Source of the DNA: Schaalia sp. 19OD2882
GTDB taxonomy: Bacteria; Actinomycetota; Actinomycetes; Actinomycetales; Actinomycetaceae
Direction: 5' to 3'
DNA: 64,000 nt
NCBI RefSeq assembly: GCF_018986735.1
Contig: NZ_CP065521.1
Span: forward strand, 1,798,001 to 1,862,000
Under the pieces are notes generated by a model that was not told the origin of the DNA, searched no databases, and was given only the letters and a program-made list of their open reading frames with translations. Shown here in pieces: positions 1 to 9,677 of this stretch. Both the position numbers and the translations under genes were made by a program. How positions within the stretch are numbered: the first letter of the stretch is position 1; every line of letters begins with the position of its first letter.

Positions 1-575
1 AGGCAGTTGTCCCAGGGGATGAGGTCCGGGCATTCCCGGTCGATCCACGCCATGCCGAGACCACCCCGGGCTTCTTCGTCCGCCGCTGCGACGAGGGTCA
101 GGGTTCCGGCGGGCCGTGGGCCTTGGGCGACGGCGCGGGTGACGACGGCCATGGCGGCGGTGAGGTGGAGCATGTCGACCACTCCCCTGCCCCACACGGC
201 ACCGTGGTCGATGTCGGCGGCGAAGGGGTCACGGGTCCAGGCGTCGTGGTCGACGGGGACGACATCGGTGTGGCCGATGAGGGTCAGGGGGTCGGCACCC
301 GGGTCGGTGCCGGGGACCTGGACGACCAGGCTCACGCGGCCGGGGTGGGGTTCGAGTCGGGTGATGGACACGTCGACGCCGTCGAAGAAGGCTTCGAGCG
401 TGTCGGCGTTTCGGACCTCCTGGCCGGAGTCGGGGGTCAGGTCGTTCACACATGCATTGCGCACGAGTTCACGCAACAGCTCCAGTGTCCGCCCCGCCAG
501 TTGGCCAGGACCTGGATTCGACGCCGAGTCACTTCGAGTCACAGCCCCGCCTTCGTGAATCCTCATGCCGTTCAT
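1..575 (-). CDS. M20-family metallopeptidase, N-terminal part (runs off the left edge)
   Basis: The minus strand is open from an ATG at 575 to the window edge (about 191 residues). It carries the M20/ArgE-DapE-ACY1 signature: LIGHTDVVPVD near residue 85 (metal-binding His and Asp), then VWGRGVVDML (bridging Asp) and AADEEARGG (catalytic and metal-binding Glu pair). Such zinc enzymes hydrolyse N-acyl amino acids or dipeptides in the cytoplasm; the substrate cannot be told from this half. The ATG at 575 is chosen because GGGAGG lies nine bases before it; in-frame ATGs at 584 and 566 are less well placed. The gene diverges from pckG. Confidence 0.85.
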   Translation of the reverse strand, partial: MNGMRIHEGGAVTRSDSASNPGPGQLAGRTLELLRELVRNACVNDLTPDSGQEVRNADTLEAFFDGVDVSITRLEPHPGRVSLVVQVPGTDPGADPLTLIGHTDVVPVDHDAWTRDPFAADIDHGAVWGRGVVDMLHLTAAMAVVTRAVAQGPRPAGTLTLVAAADEEARGGLGMAWIDRECPDLIPWDNC

Positions 576-717
576 CTTCGCCATCCTCCCATCCGCCCCC
601 TTGCCGATGTGCGGTCGATCCGCGCATCCGCCACAGCTCACATCGGACGAAAGCCCCAACTCCGTCACTTCGCCGCGACGAATCGACCCCACTCGACAAA
701 AGTTCGGCAGGTCGAAG

Positions 718-746
718 TTGTAGCTTCAGCTCGACGTACTTAGGCT
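718..746 (+). promoter_or_regulatory. Candidate promoter of pckG
   Basis: A -35 like TTGTAG (718-723) and a -10 TAGGCT (741-746) are separated by 17 bases. Transcription would begin near 753, giving a leader of about 45 bases. The leader ends in AGGAG, nine bases before the pckG ATG. Confidence 0.55.
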
Positions 747-798
747 GGTTCGCGGCACAGATGAACCGTGCAAACGGCACAGAACAGGAGAATCCTTC

Positions 799-2637
799 AT
801 GAACACACCCCAGATCCGCGCAGCCCTCGACACGGCCGGCGTCACCACCCCCGCCATCCGAGACTTCGTCGAGGAATGGGCGTTGCTCACCACGCCCGAC
901 GCGATCGAGGTCATCAGCACGGCCGATGACGAGCGCCTGGTCGCCGAAGCACTCAAAGCAGGGGAAATCCTGCCCGCCGGCAAGGGCCGCCACTACACGC
1001 GCTCGCATCCCAAGGACACCGCCCGCTCCGAGGGCCGCACCGTCGTCGCCACGTCGCGCCCCGAGGATCAGGGCGTCTACAACAACTGGCGCCACGCCGA
1101 CGAGGTCGTGAAGATCCAGCGCGAACGCATGGCGGGCAAACTCGCCGGCAAGACCATGTACGTCATCCCCTACCTCATGGCCGTCCCAGGATCGCCGATC
1201 GCCGCATGGGCCGCCGGAGTCCAACTCTCCGACAACCGCGTCGTCGCCATCCAGATCATCCGCATGGCCCGCGTCGGCCTCGACCTGTTCTCGACCCTCC
1301 AAGACCCGTCGTTCTTCGTGCGCTCCGTCCACGTCACCGGCGACCTCGACTCCCTCAAACAGGGCACCGACGAGGACGAAAGGCTCTTCGCAACCATCGC
1401 CGACCAGCGCCTCATCCTCCACTACGGCTCCGCCTACGGCGGCAACGCCATGCTCGGCAAGATCGCCCACTCCCTTCGCCAGTCCTCCTACGACGGCTTC
1501 AGGAGCGGCAAGTTCCTCGCCGAGCAGTTCATGCTCCTCGGCATCGTCGACAAGGAGACGGGACGCACCTACCACGTGTGCGGCGGCTTCCCCTCGGCCT
1601 CGGGCAAGACGAACCTCGCGATGACCCTGCCGCCCGACGCCCTCGGCGACCGCTACCGCGTCGAGTTCTACGGCGACGACATCACCTACCTGTGGGTCGG
1701 CGAGGACGGGCGCCTCTACGGCATGAACTCCGAGAACGGCGTGTTCGGCGTCGCCAAGGACACCAACGAGCTGACCAACCCCGCCGCCCTGTCAGCCATC
1801 GGCGACGACTCGGGTGCCCTGTTCACCAATGTCGCCTACAACGAGATCACCCAGGAGGTGTGGTGGGAGGGACGCACCCCCGACCACCCGGCTCCACTCG
1901 ACGGCTGGCTCGACTGGAAAGGCCAGCGCATCTCGGAGCGCTCCGACGAGGACGAGGACGCCCCTTGGGCGCATCCGAACAGCCGATTCGCAACACCGCT
2001 GACCAATGTCACAACTGTTGCCGCCGACGCCTCCGATCCTGCGGGAGTCCCGATCGATGCGGTGATCTTCGGCGGACGGACCCGCGACCGGGAGCCTCTC
2101 ATCCGCGCAATCACCGACCTCGCCGAGGGCGTCTACGACGGCCTGACCTTGGGAGCCGAAGCAACCTTTGCCGCCGAGGGCGTCGAGGGCATGCTGCGCT
2201 ACGACCCGATGTCGATGCGCCCCTTCATGTCCTACTCCGAGGGCGACTACGCCGCGCACTGGCTCGATGTGCTCGGCAAGCTCACGGAGCCGCCGCTGTT
2301 CGCCCACGTCAACTGGTTCCAACGCGACGCCGAGGACGGCCACTTCCTCTGGCCCGGATACCGTGAGAACCTGCGCGCGCTGCTGTGGCTCATCGATTTC
2401 CAGGACGGGAAGGCGCAGGGGACGAAGACTCCTGTGGGTGTCGTCCCGACGCGCGAGGAGCTCAACCTCACGGGCCTGGAGCTGCCCGAGGCCGACCTCG
2501 AGCGGATCCTGTCGATCGACGTCGATCGCTGGAAGCAGGAGTTGGCGCATCGTGGCGAGCACCTTGCACGGTTCCGCGACCTGCCAGAGGCGATCACTGC
2601 GGTTCACACAAGGATCGTCGGCGAGTTCGACCGCTGA
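799..2637 (+). CDS. pckG: Phosphoenolpyruvate carboxykinase (GTP), divergent
   Basis: Interconverts oxaloacetate + GTP and phosphoenolpyruvate + CO2 + GDP, the entry step of gluconeogenesis. The 612 residues match the GTP-dependent family length. Recognisable elements are LHYGSAYGGNAMLGK, the P-loop FPSASGKTNLAM (residues 264-275), kinase-2 EFYGDDITYLW, AHPNSRF with the substrate Arg, and FAHVNW followed by FLWPGYREN of the nucleotide pocket. Oddities: the usual P-loop Cys (PSACGKTN) is Ser268, NWFRKD reads NWFQRD and WPGFGEN reads WPGYREN, so this is a divergent member. AGGAG precedes the ATG. A strong hairpin follows the stop. Confidence 0.92.
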   Translation: MNTPQIRAALDTAGVTTPAIRDFVEEWALLTTPDAIEVISTADDERLVAEALKAGEILPAGKGRHYTRSHPKDTARSEGRTVVATSRPEDQGVYNNWRHADEVVKIQRERMAGKLAGKTMYVIPYLMAVPGSPIAAWAAGVQLSDNRVVAIQIIRMARVGLDLFSTLQDPSFFVRSVHVTGDLDSLKQGTDEDERLFATIADQRLILHYGSAYGGNAMLGKIAHSLRQSSYDGFRSGKFLAEQFMLLGIVDKETGRTYHVCGGFPSASGKTNLAMTLPPDALGDRYRVEFYGDDITYLWVGEDGRLYGMNSENGVFGVAKDTNELTNPAALSAIGDDSGALFTNVAYNEITQEVWWEGRTPDHPAPLDGWLDWKGQRISERSDEDEDAPWAHPNSRFATPLTNVTTVAADASDPAGVPIDAVIFGGRTRDREPLIRAITDLAEGVYDGLTLGAEATFAAEGVEGMLRYDPMSMRPFMSYSEGDYAAHWLDVLGKLTEPPLFAHVNWFQRDAEDGHFLWPGYRENLRALLWLIDFQDGKAQGTKTPVGVVPTREELNLTGLELPEADLERILSIDVDRWKQELAHRGEHLARFRDLPEAITAVHTRIVGEFDR

Positions 2638-2649
2638 GCGCTCGGACCA

Positions 2650-2696
2650 GGGCGGTGCCCCGTCATTGTCACGGACCGGGGTGCCGCCCTTTCTCC
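2650..2696 (+). terminator. Rho-independent terminator after pckG
   Basis: A 13-base-pair stem (2650-2662 with 2677-2689; 11 Watson-Crick pairs and two G-U) is followed by TTTCTCCTT. Its 3' arm overlaps the last codons of the convergent dtxR-type gene. Confidence 0.8.
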
Positions 2697-3403
2697 TTCG
2701 CTCGGGTGCCCTCCTCCTCGTCGAGGTCGTCGAGGGGGGCCACGCGAATGACCTCGCAGGCCTGCCGACTGAGCGAGACCCGATCACCGCTCGATTCGAC
2801 GACGAAATCGATGCCGCCCGAATAGGGGACGTTTTCGAGGAGACGCAGTCGAGCACCGAAGACGACGCCGTTTTCAGCGAGGTGGCGCACCAGTTCCGGA
2901 TCGGAATCCGCGATCCGCTCCACCCGGACCGCACTGCCCACGCGGCACGAGGAGAGCCTGCGGTAGGTCGCGTCCTCGATGCGCCCGTCGGCGCGCGGGA
3001 TCGGATCCCCGTGGGGGTCGCGCGACGGATGCCCGAGAAGGTCGTCGATCCGCCGGATCATGAGGTCGGAGACCGTGTGCTCCAAAACCTCGGCCTCGGC
3101 GTGCACTTCGTCGAGCCCGTAGCCGAGGGTCTGGACGAGGAATGCTTCGATGAGGCGGTGGCGGCGCAAGAGTTCGAGGGCGGCGGCTCGCCCTTGGTCA
3201 GTGAGTTCCACGGCGCCATAGGGGGAGTGAGCGAGATACCCCTGATCGGTGAGTTTGCGGATCGCGTCGGAGGCCGTCGAGAGGCGAACTCCTGTCCGAG
3301 CGGCGATGGTGGACGCGGTCACGGGCTCGTCGGACCATTCGCCGAGCGCCCACACGGCCTTCACGTAGTTCTGATTGCTGGCCGAAAGACCTGAAAGCGT
3401 CAT
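2669..3403 (-). CDS. DtxR/MntR-family metal-dependent transcriptional regulator
   Basis: A 244-residue regulator. The N-terminal winged helix includes NQNYVKAVWALGEW and TASTIAARTGVRLSTAS. A dimerisation/metal domain follows (HRLIEAFLVQTLGY, HAEAEVLEHTVSD, RIDDLLGHPSRDPHG). The C-terminal ~75 residues look like the FeoA/SH3-like domain of DtxR and IdeR. The family represses iron- or manganese-responsive genes when metal is bound; which metal is sensed is not clear here. The start at 3403 fits a leaderless transcript: TAGCGT lies six bases upstream (3410-3415). It diverges from valS. Confidence 0.88.
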   Translation of the reverse strand: MTLSGLSASNQNYVKAVWALGEWSDEPVTASTIAARTGVRLSTASDAIRKLTDQGYLAHSPYGAVELTDQGRAAALELLRRHRLIEAFLVQTLGYGLDEVHAEAEVLEHTVSDLMIRRIDDLLGHPSRDPHGDPIPRADGRIEDATYRRLSSCRVGSAVRVERIADSDPELVRHLAENGVVFGARLRLLENVPYSGGIDFVVESSGDRVSLSRQACEVIRVAPLDDLDEEEGTRAKEKGRHPGP

Positions 3404-3409
3404 GTCGTC

Positions 3410-3415
3410 ACGCTA
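3410..3415 (-). promoter_or_regulatory. -10 box of a leaderless promoter (dtxR-type gene)
   Basis: TAGCGT on the minus strand, six bases before the ATG at 3403. Transcription would start at about the start codon. Confidence 0.5.
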
Positions 3416-3452
3416 GCAAGGTCGCTCGGCGGCGTCGGAGCTCCATTGGCTC

Positions 3453-3511
3453 GACGGACGAATCTCGCGAAGTGACGGACGAGTCTCACCGGAGGACGGA
3501 CGAATCTCGCG
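3453..3511 (+). repeat. 21-bp-period intergenic repeat, locus 1 (three units)
   Basis: Units begin at 3453, 3474 and 3495, exactly 21 bases apart. Units 1 and 3 both read GACGGACGAATCTCGCG; unit 2 differs at a few positions. They lie between the dtxR-type gene and valS. The same unit recurs near 27081, 32771 and 48857. Confidence 0.9.
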
Positions 3512-3526
3512 GGCTTGGGGCGGGCT

Positions 3527-3556
3527 TTGGTTCGCTTGGCACCGACCTCGTACCCT
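3527..3556 (+). promoter_or_regulatory. Candidate valS promoter
   Basis: TTGGTT (3527-3532), 18-base spacer, TACCCT (3551-3556). It lies just downstream of the 21-bp repeats and would give a leader of about 34 bases. Confidence 0.45.
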
Positions 3557-3596
3557 TGGGGCGTACAAGTCCACGACTCGGATGGAGAGACGCACC

Positions 3597-6323
3597 ATGC
3601 GCGACGACGCACCCACGCCCACAACCGTTCCCGCCCCGCAGGTGCCGGACAAGGTAGGGGCAGAGGGCCTGGAGGACAAGTGGGGCGCCACCTGGGAGGC
3701 CGACGGCACCTACGCCTTCGACCGCACCGCCACGCGCGAACAGGTCTACTCCATCGACACCCCGCCGCCCACCGTGTCCGGATCGCTGCACGTGGGACAT
3801 GTGTTCTCCTACACGCACACCGACGTGGTGGCCCGCTACCAGCGCATGACCGGCAAGGCCGTGTTCTACCCAATGGGGTGGGACGACAACGGCCTGCCCA
3901 CCGAGCGCCGCGTCCAGAACTACTTCGGCGTACGTGTCGACCCGACCCTGCCCTACGTCGAAGGATTCGTTCCCCCGCACGAGGGCGGCGAGGGCAAGTC
4001 CGTCAAGGCTGCCGACCAAGTGCCGATCTCCCGCAAGAACTTCGTGGAGCTGTGCGAACGCCTCACCGTCGAGGACGAGGCCCAATTCGAGGCCCTGTGG
4101 CGCCACCTGGGCCTGTCTGTGGACTGGAACCAGCACTACCAGACCATCGGGGCGCGCGCCCGCAAGGTCGCCCAGGCCGCGTTCCTGCGCAACTTGGCGC
4201 GCGGAGAGGCCTACCAGAGCGAGGCCCCGGGCTTGTGGGACGTCACCTTCCAGACGGCCGTGGCCCAGGCGGAACTGGAGTCGCGTGAGTACCCCGGCTT
4301 CTACCACCGCCTGGCCTTCCACATCACCGACGCGCAGGCCGCGGCCAATGCCTTGGCGGCCGGGGCACCGGTGGACAACGACGTCGACGTGTGCATCGAG
4401 ACGACCCGCCCAGAGCTGCTGGGAGCCTGCGTGGCCCTGGTCGCCCACCCGGATGACGAGCGCTACAAGCCGCTCTTCGGCACGACGGTCACCTCTCCGG
4501 TGTTCGGCGTCGAGGTCCCGATCCTGCCCCACCCGGCTGCGGAGATGGACAAGGGCGCCGGCATCGCCATGTGCTGCACCTTCGGCGACACCACCGACAT
4601 CGACTGGTGGCGAGACCTGGACCTGCCGCTGCGCGCAATCTTGCGCAAGGACGGGCGAATCCGGACCGAGGTCCCGGAGTGGATCACCACCGACGAGGGT
4701 GTGGCCGCGTTCACCGAGATCGCGGGCAAGACGACCTTCAGTGCTCGCGAGGCCTTGGTGGCGCGCCTGCGTGCCTCGGGAGAGATGCGAGGCGAGCCGG
4801 TCAAGACGGTGCGTCAGACGAACTTCTTCGAAAAGGGGGACAAGCCGCTGGAGATCGTCACCTCGCGCCAGTGGTACATCCGCAACGGCGGCAAGGCCTG
4901 GACGAACCCGGCCTCCGGAGCGGACCTCAACGGGGAACTGGTACGGCGCGGGCGCGACCTGGAGTTCCACCCGGAGTTCATGCGGGTGCGCTACGAGAAC
5001 TGGGTCACGGGATTGAACAACGACTGGCTGATCAGCCGCCAGCGCTTCTTCGGCGTGCCCTTCCCCCTGTGGTACCGCGTGGACGAGGACGGCCAGGTCG
5101 ACCACGACCAGATCATCATCCCCGCCGAGTCCGCCCTGCCCGTGGACCCGTCGACGGATGTGCCCGAGGGCTTCACCGAGGACCAGCGCGCAGTGCCCGG
5201 CGGTTTCGTCGGTGAGCTGGACATCATGGACACGTGGGCGACCTCGTCCTTGTCGCCGGAGTTGGCCTGCGGCTGGCTGGACGACGAGGACCTGTTCTCC
5301 CGCACCTACCCGATGGACCTGCGCCCGCAGGGCCAGGACATCATCCGCACATGGCTGTTCTCGACGGTGGTGCGCGCCAACCTGGAGTTCGGTGCCCTTC
5401 CGTGGAGACATGCAGGGATCTCCGGCTGGATCCTGGACCCCGACCACAAGAAGATGTCGAAGTCCAAGGGCAATGTCGTCACGCCCATGGCCCTGTTGGA
5501 GAAGTACGGGTCGGACGCGGTGCGTTACTGGGCGGCCTCGGCCCGCCTGGGCCTGGATGCGACCTTCGACGAGGCGCAGATGAAGATCGGCCGTCGCTTG
5601 GCGATCAAGGTCCTCAACGCCTCGAAGTTCGCCCTGACCATGGGGGGTGAGGGCACTGACCTCGACCTAGATCCTTCGCATGTGAGTCTTCCCCTGGACC
5701 GCTCGGTGTTGGCCGCCCTGCGCGGCGTGCTCGACGTGGCGGGAGCGGCGCTGGCCGCCTACGACCACACGAAGGCGCTTGAGGCCACCGAGTCCTTCTT
5801 CTGGACCTTCTGTGACGACTACCTGGAGCTGGTCAAGGAGCGCGCCTACAACCGTGAGGGCCGATGGAGCCCGCAGGAGGCACGATCGGCGCGGACGGCC
5901 TTGGCGCTGGTCATCGACGCGATCGTGCGTCTGTTGGCCCCCTTCCTGCCCTTCGTCACCGAGGAGGTGTGGTCGTGGTACCGCCAGGGCTCGGTCCATC
6001 GCGCCGCCTGGCCGGTCTCGGAGGACCTTGCGGGCGTCGAGGGCGATCCGGCGCTCCTTGAGGCTGCCTCGGCGGCCTTGGTGGTGCTGCGCCGCGTGAA
6101 GTCGGAGGCAAAGGTGAGCCCGCGCACGCCTTTCCTGCGGGTCGAGGTCGGTGCCCCCAAGGCTCTGCTGCCGCACCTGGATGAGGTGGCCGCTGATCTT
6201 GCGGCCGCCACCCGCGTGGAGGGTCTACCGAATTTCGTGGCTCACGAGGCCCAGGACGAGGCTTGTACGGTCGTGGTGACGTCCTTCGAGCTGGGGGAGG
6301 CTCCGGCGAAGAAGAAGGCGTGA
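3597..6323 (+). CDS. valS: Valyl-tRNA synthetase
   Basis: Class I synthetase that charges tRNA-Val with valine. The HIGH signature appears as HVGH (residues 65-68) after TVSGSL, and KMSKS as KKMSKSKGNV (619-623). The editing (CP1) domain lies between them, and an anticodon-binding domain follows, with LLAPFLPFVTEEVW. About 908 residues is normal for the actinobacterial type; it ends in a short AKKKA tail. The ATG at 3597 is preferred to that at 3582 because GGAGAG lies six bases before it. Confidence 0.96.
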   Translation: MRDDAPTPTTVPAPQVPDKVGAEGLEDKWGATWEADGTYAFDRTATREQVYSIDTPPPTVSGSLHVGHVFSYTHTDVVARYQRMTGKAVFYPMGWDDNGLPTERRVQNYFGVRVDPTLPYVEGFVPPHEGGEGKSVKAADQVPISRKNFVELCERLTVEDEAQFEALWRHLGLSVDWNQHYQTIGARARKVAQAAFLRNLARGEAYQSEAPGLWDVTFQTAVAQAELESREYPGFYHRLAFHITDAQAAANALAAGAPVDNDVDVCIETTRPELLGACVALVAHPDDERYKPLFGTTVTSPVFGVEVPILPHPAAEMDKGAGIAMCCTFGDTTDIDWWRDLDLPLRAILRKDGRIRTEVPEWITTDEGVAAFTEIAGKTTFSAREALVARLRASGEMRGEPVKTVRQTNFFEKGDKPLEIVTSRQWYIRNGGKAWTNPASGADLNGELVRRGRDLEFHPEFMRVRYENWVTGLNNDWLISRQRFFGVPFPLWYRVDEDGQVDHDQIIIPAESALPVDPSTDVPEGFTEDQRAVPGGFVGELDIMDTWATSSLSPELACGWLDDEDLFSRTYPMDLRPQGQDIIRTWLFSTVVRANLEFGALPWRHAGISGWILDPDHKKMSKSKGNVVTPMALLEKYGSDAVRYWAASARLGLDATFDEAQMKIGRRLAIKVLNASKFALTMGGEGTDLDLDPSHVSLPLDRSVLAALRGVLDVAGAALAAYDHTKALEATESFFWTFCDDYLELVKERAYNREGRWSPQEARSARTALALVIDAIVRLLAPFLPFVTEEVWSWYRQGSVHRAAWPVSEDLAGVEGDPALLEAASAALVVLRRVKSEAKVSPRTPFLRVEVGAPKALLPHLDEVAADLAAATRVEGLPNFVAHEAQDEACTVVVTSFELGEAPAKKKA

Positions 6324-6346
6324 TCGACCTCGCCTCATCGACGAGG

Positions 6347-6387
6347 GCGCGGTCTGCGGGCTGGTTCCGCGGACCGCGCTTTCGTTT
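6347..6387 (+). terminator. Rho-independent terminator after valS
   Basis: A 13-bp stem (6347-6359 with 6367-6379), seven-base loop, then TTTCGTTTTG. Confidence 0.88.
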
Positions 6388-6674
6388 TGTCCCTTTTCGC
6401 ATTTTTCACCGACCGGATGTGTGAATTCCCCGGTCCGAAGTGCCCCTGTCCATCCCTTTCCATTCCCGACGGCACACGTCACCATTTCCCGCACACCCAC
6501 ATATGTCATTTGAATGCCGATGGATACTCTGTAAAGGCGTGGACCGCACCCCCTCCACAGTGTTACCGTGTGCATGCGTCATCAATCTGTTTTCAGCCTT
6601 ACGCGACGAAGCGGGGTCATGTTGACAGGCTCCCCATTCCAGTGCCTGTTCGTTCACCCGAAAGGTGTTCCCGC
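6388..6674. other. Intergenic stretch between valS terminator and GH20 gene
   Basis: No gene seen. GC content is visibly lower than in the flanking genes. A TTGACA (6622-6627) lies 17-18 bases before a poor -10 (CCTGTT or CTGTTC, 6645-6651), which could be the promoter of the downstream hexosaminidase. AAAGG precedes that gene's ATG. Confidence 0.4.
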
Positions 6675-9668
6675 ATGCCTATCTCCAGACCTGCGCACCG
6701 ATGCGCATCAGTCTTCCTCGCCCTCTTCGCCCTGGTCGTGTCCATGATCGTCCCCATCGCGCCGGCTTTCGCCGATCCCGCATCTCCTTCACCCGATGCA
6801 GCCGCACAATTGCGGGGGAAGGGCCTGAGCAGAGTCGTCCCCGCCCTGCGTTCGATCGAGCCCGTTTCGGGAGTGGCCCCGTGGATCCTCCGCGCAGGGG
6901 CCCGCGTCCTGGTCCCCGAAGGTCACGACGGCCTCCGTTCCGACGCGGAGCTGTTCGTCGACGAACTGCGCACGGCCCTGTCGGCTCCCGACGTCTCGGC
7001 GGTGCAGGGAGCCGCAAGCGAGGCCCGCCCCGGCGACATCGTCCTGGCCGTGGATCCTTCCCTCGACGTACCCTCGGAGGAGGGCTACCGCATCGACGTC
7101 AAGGAAACGGTGACGATCACGGGCAAGAGCCGGGTGGGCGCCTACTGGGGCACCCGCTCCCTCCTGCAGTCGATCTCCGCCTCGGGTGGCGCCGAAGCGG
7201 CGGTGGTTACCGACTGGCCCGACGTGGTCGAACGCTCCTTCCACATCGACGCCGCCCGCAAGTTCTACTCCAAGGACTTCTTCCTCCGCCTGATCCCGGA
7301 ACTGTCATGGCGCAAGGTCAACGTCCTCCAGTACCACTTCTCCGAGAACGAGGGCTTCCGCCTCACCTCGGAGACCCATCCGGAGATCGTGTCGGACGAG
7401 CATCTGACCAAGGACGATCTTCGTGAGCTCATCGCCTTGGCCGCCCGATACCACATCGAGGTCATCCCGGCGCTGGACATGCCCGGCCACCTGCGCCACG
7501 CACTGGCCAAGCACCCCGAATGGCGCCTGGGAAACACCGACGAGGCCCGCAAGGGGCTGGACTACTCGAAGAAGGAGGCCCGTGACTTCGTCAAGGAGCT
7601 CCTCACCGAGTACGCTCCCCTCTTCCCCGGCGACAAGTGGCATCTGGGCGCCGACGAGTTCATCGACTTCGCGAGGGCCGAGTACACCTATCCCCAGTTG
7701 AAGAAGTACGCCGAACAGGCGACCGGGAACCCGAATGCGACTGTCGCCGACGGCTTCACCACCTTCATCAACGAGATGATCGGGCACCTGGAGACCCTGG
7801 GCAAGACCGACGTGCGCGTGTGGAACGACGGTTTCTACCGCTCGGACAACAAGCAGAGCGTCGAGCTGTCCAAGAGCGCGACGATCGACTACTGGACCGC
7901 GTGGGACGCCAAGATGGCCCCTGTGACGACCTTCGTCGACAAGGGATACAGGCTGGTCAACTTCAACGACAAGTACATGTACTACGTCCTGTACTACCCC
8001 AACGGCGCCTACCACAATCGTCCCAAGCCGGACGTCGTCTACAACGAGTTCACGGCCGGCACCTTCCCGACGAATCACCAGCACACCCAGTACCAGTGGC
8101 CCAGGCCCTACCCGCAGTGGCTGCGTGGAGCCTCCTTCGCCATCTGGTCCGACAACGCCCCGATGGAGACCGAGGAGCAGGTCGCGCAGAACTCCCGGCC
8201 CCTCGTCGACGCCTTCGCCGCGCGCACGTGGAACGCTGACGACAATCGCGACCACGCAACCTTCACCTCCGACATGAGCGCCGTCGGACCCGCCCTTGTC
8301 GCACCCCCCAAACAGGACCTCACCGTTTCGGCCGCTCTTGGGGCCGATCCTGGAGCGGGCGAGGTCTCTGCCGGATCGGAGCTGTCCTACACGGCCTCGG
8401 CCACGAACACCTCCGCCATCGAGGTCAAGTCCACCGTGACCATCGATTCCTCCGCCACGGCCAAGGGCCTCAAGGCCGACCAGGTGAGCGTCAAGGTCGT
8501 CGACTCGGCCGGCAATGCTCCGCAGGCTCCCTCACGCAATGTCGCCCTCGCCTCCGAGGGGGCCACGGTGAAGGCGTCGGGAACGGAGACACTGTGGAAC
8601 GGTCAGCCCTCCCAATTCACCCCCGACAATGTCATCGACGGCTCCACCGCCGCAGACTCGCGCTGGTCCTCGAACTACGCCGATGACGCGTGGATCCAGG
8701 TCGACCTGGCCCGTCCGATGGTGTTGGACAAGGTCAAGCTCTCCTGGCAGGAGGCCTGTGCGCCGACCTACTCGGTGTCCGTCCTGAAGGAGTCCGGCCA
8801 GTGGGTCTCCTTGGGCGAGCGTTCCTACACCTGCCCCACGGGCAAGACCGCGGTGGGTCTCGACGAGATCCCCGTGACCACCGACGACCCGGTGTCGGCC
8901 CTCAAGGTCCAGGCCACGAGCCGCCGTTCCTTCAACGGAACGAAGTACGGGGTCTCCCTCTGGGAGATCGAGGCCCTGACGCCCGGCGGCCCGGCCGCCA
9001 TCCCCGCGCCCAGCGTCCAGGCCGGGGTCATCACCTGGACCGGCGACCTGGCCGCCGGCAACCGTGTCGACCTCATGTGGAAGGGTGCCGCCCCCGACAC
9101 TGCTGGAGCCCAGCTTCCCGTCAGCATGAAGGTGCGCGTCACCCAGGCGATCAACGAGGGCGCCGCCTCGGCCGAGATCACCCACTCGGTGGCGAACACC
9201 CCGGCTCCGCCCGCCAAGCCGACCCTCAGCCTCGACAAGGACACGGTGCGCCCCGGTGATACCGTCGTGCTCACCGGAACCGGTTTCGCCCCGAAGGCGA
9301 AACTCACGGTCGACCTGCACTCCGACCCGGTGCGTCTGGCCGAGCCGGTCGCCGATGCCGACGGGAAGTTCACTGCGACGCTCACGATTCCGACCTCGAC
9401 GAAGCCGGGAGCGCACACCCTGGTGGTCACGGACCGTGCGGCCCAAGTCAGTGCCGAGGCGAAGCTGACGCTCACCCAGGCCCCCGGCGCCTCCCCCGAC
9501 CCGAAGCAGCCGGGGGGCAAGCCCGGAGCCTCCACGCCCGGCACCAAGCCCACGGACAAGAACCTGGCCCTGACCGGCGCCCCTGTGTCCATGGTCGTCG
9601 TGGCACTGCTCGCCCTCGTGGTGCCCGGTGTCGCCTTCACTGTCGCCGCGCGACGCCGGATGAAGTAA
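6675..9668 (+). CDS. Cell-wall-anchored beta-N-acetylhexosaminidase (GH20)
   Basis: Secreted exo-glycosidase of 997 residues that removes terminal beta-GlcNAc/GalNAc. Order of parts: signal peptide (1-35, ending APAFA); GH20 N-terminal beta domain (about 50-180); catalytic barrel starting at RSFHIDAARKF, with the catalytic pair D327-E328 in HLGADEF; an F5/8-type C (CBM32-like) domain with NVALASEGATVKASG and DDAWIQVDLARP; an Ig/IPT-like stalk domain (TVRPGDTVVLTGTGFAP); a Pro/Gly/Lys linker; and a sortase signal LALTG, hydrophobic stretch and RRRMK. The longer ORF start at 6387 is rejected because the signal peptide begins at 6675 and AAAGG precedes it. Host mucin or milk glycans are inferred targets. 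Confidence 0.92.
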   Translation: MPISRPAHRCASVFLALFALVVSMIVPIAPAFADPASPSPDAAAQLRGKGLSRVVPALRSIEPVSGVAPWILRAGARVLVPEGHDGLRSDAELFVDELRTALSAPDVSAVQGAASEARPGDIVLAVDPSLDVPSEEGYRIDVKETVTITGKSRVGAYWGTRSLLQSISASGGAEAAVVTDWPDVVERSFHIDAARKFYSKDFFLRLIPELSWRKVNVLQYHFSENEGFRLTSETHPEIVSDEHLTKDDLRELIALAARYHIEVIPALDMPGHLRHALAKHPEWRLGNTDEARKGLDYSKKEARDFVKELLTEYAPLFPGDKWHLGADEFIDFARAEYTYPQLKKYAEQATGNPNATVADGFTTFINEMIGHLETLGKTDVRVWNDGFYRSDNKQSVELSKSATIDYWTAWDAKMAPVTTFVDKGYRLVNFNDKYMYYVLYYPNGAYHNRPKPDVVYNEFTAGTFPTNHQHTQYQWPRPYPQWLRGASFAIWSDNAPMETEEQVAQNSRPLVDAFAARTWNADDNRDHATFTSDMSAVGPALVAPPKQDLTVSAALGADPGAGEVSAGSELSYTASATNTSAIEVKSTVTIDSSATAKGLKADQVSVKVVDSAGNAPQAPSRNVALASEGATVKASGTETLWNGQPSQFTPDNVIDGSTAADSRWSSNYADDAWIQVDLARPMVLDKVKLSWQEACAPTYSVSVLKESGQWVSLGERSYTCPTGKTAVGLDEIPVTTDDPVSALKVQATSRRSFNGTKYGVSLWEIEALTPGGPAAIPAPSVQAGVITWTGDLAAGNRVDLMWKGAAPDTAGAQLPVSMKVRVTQAINEGAASAEITHSVANTPAPPAKPTLSLDKDTVRPGDTVVLTGTGFAPKAKLTVDLHSDPVRLAEPVADADGKFTATLTIPTSTKPGAHTLVVTDRAAQVSAEAKLTLTQAPGASPDPKQPGGKPGASTPGTKPTDKNLALTGAPVSMVVVALLALVVPGVAFTVAARRRMK

Positions 9669-9677
9669 CCGGACCCC

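Noticed and set aside
529..1575. 348-codon minus-strand frame over pckG
   Set aside because: Shadow of the clearly coding pckG frame.
3453..3511. CRISPR array
   Set aside because: Units are 17 conserved bases with 4-base gaps; no spacers of CRISPR length and no cas genes.
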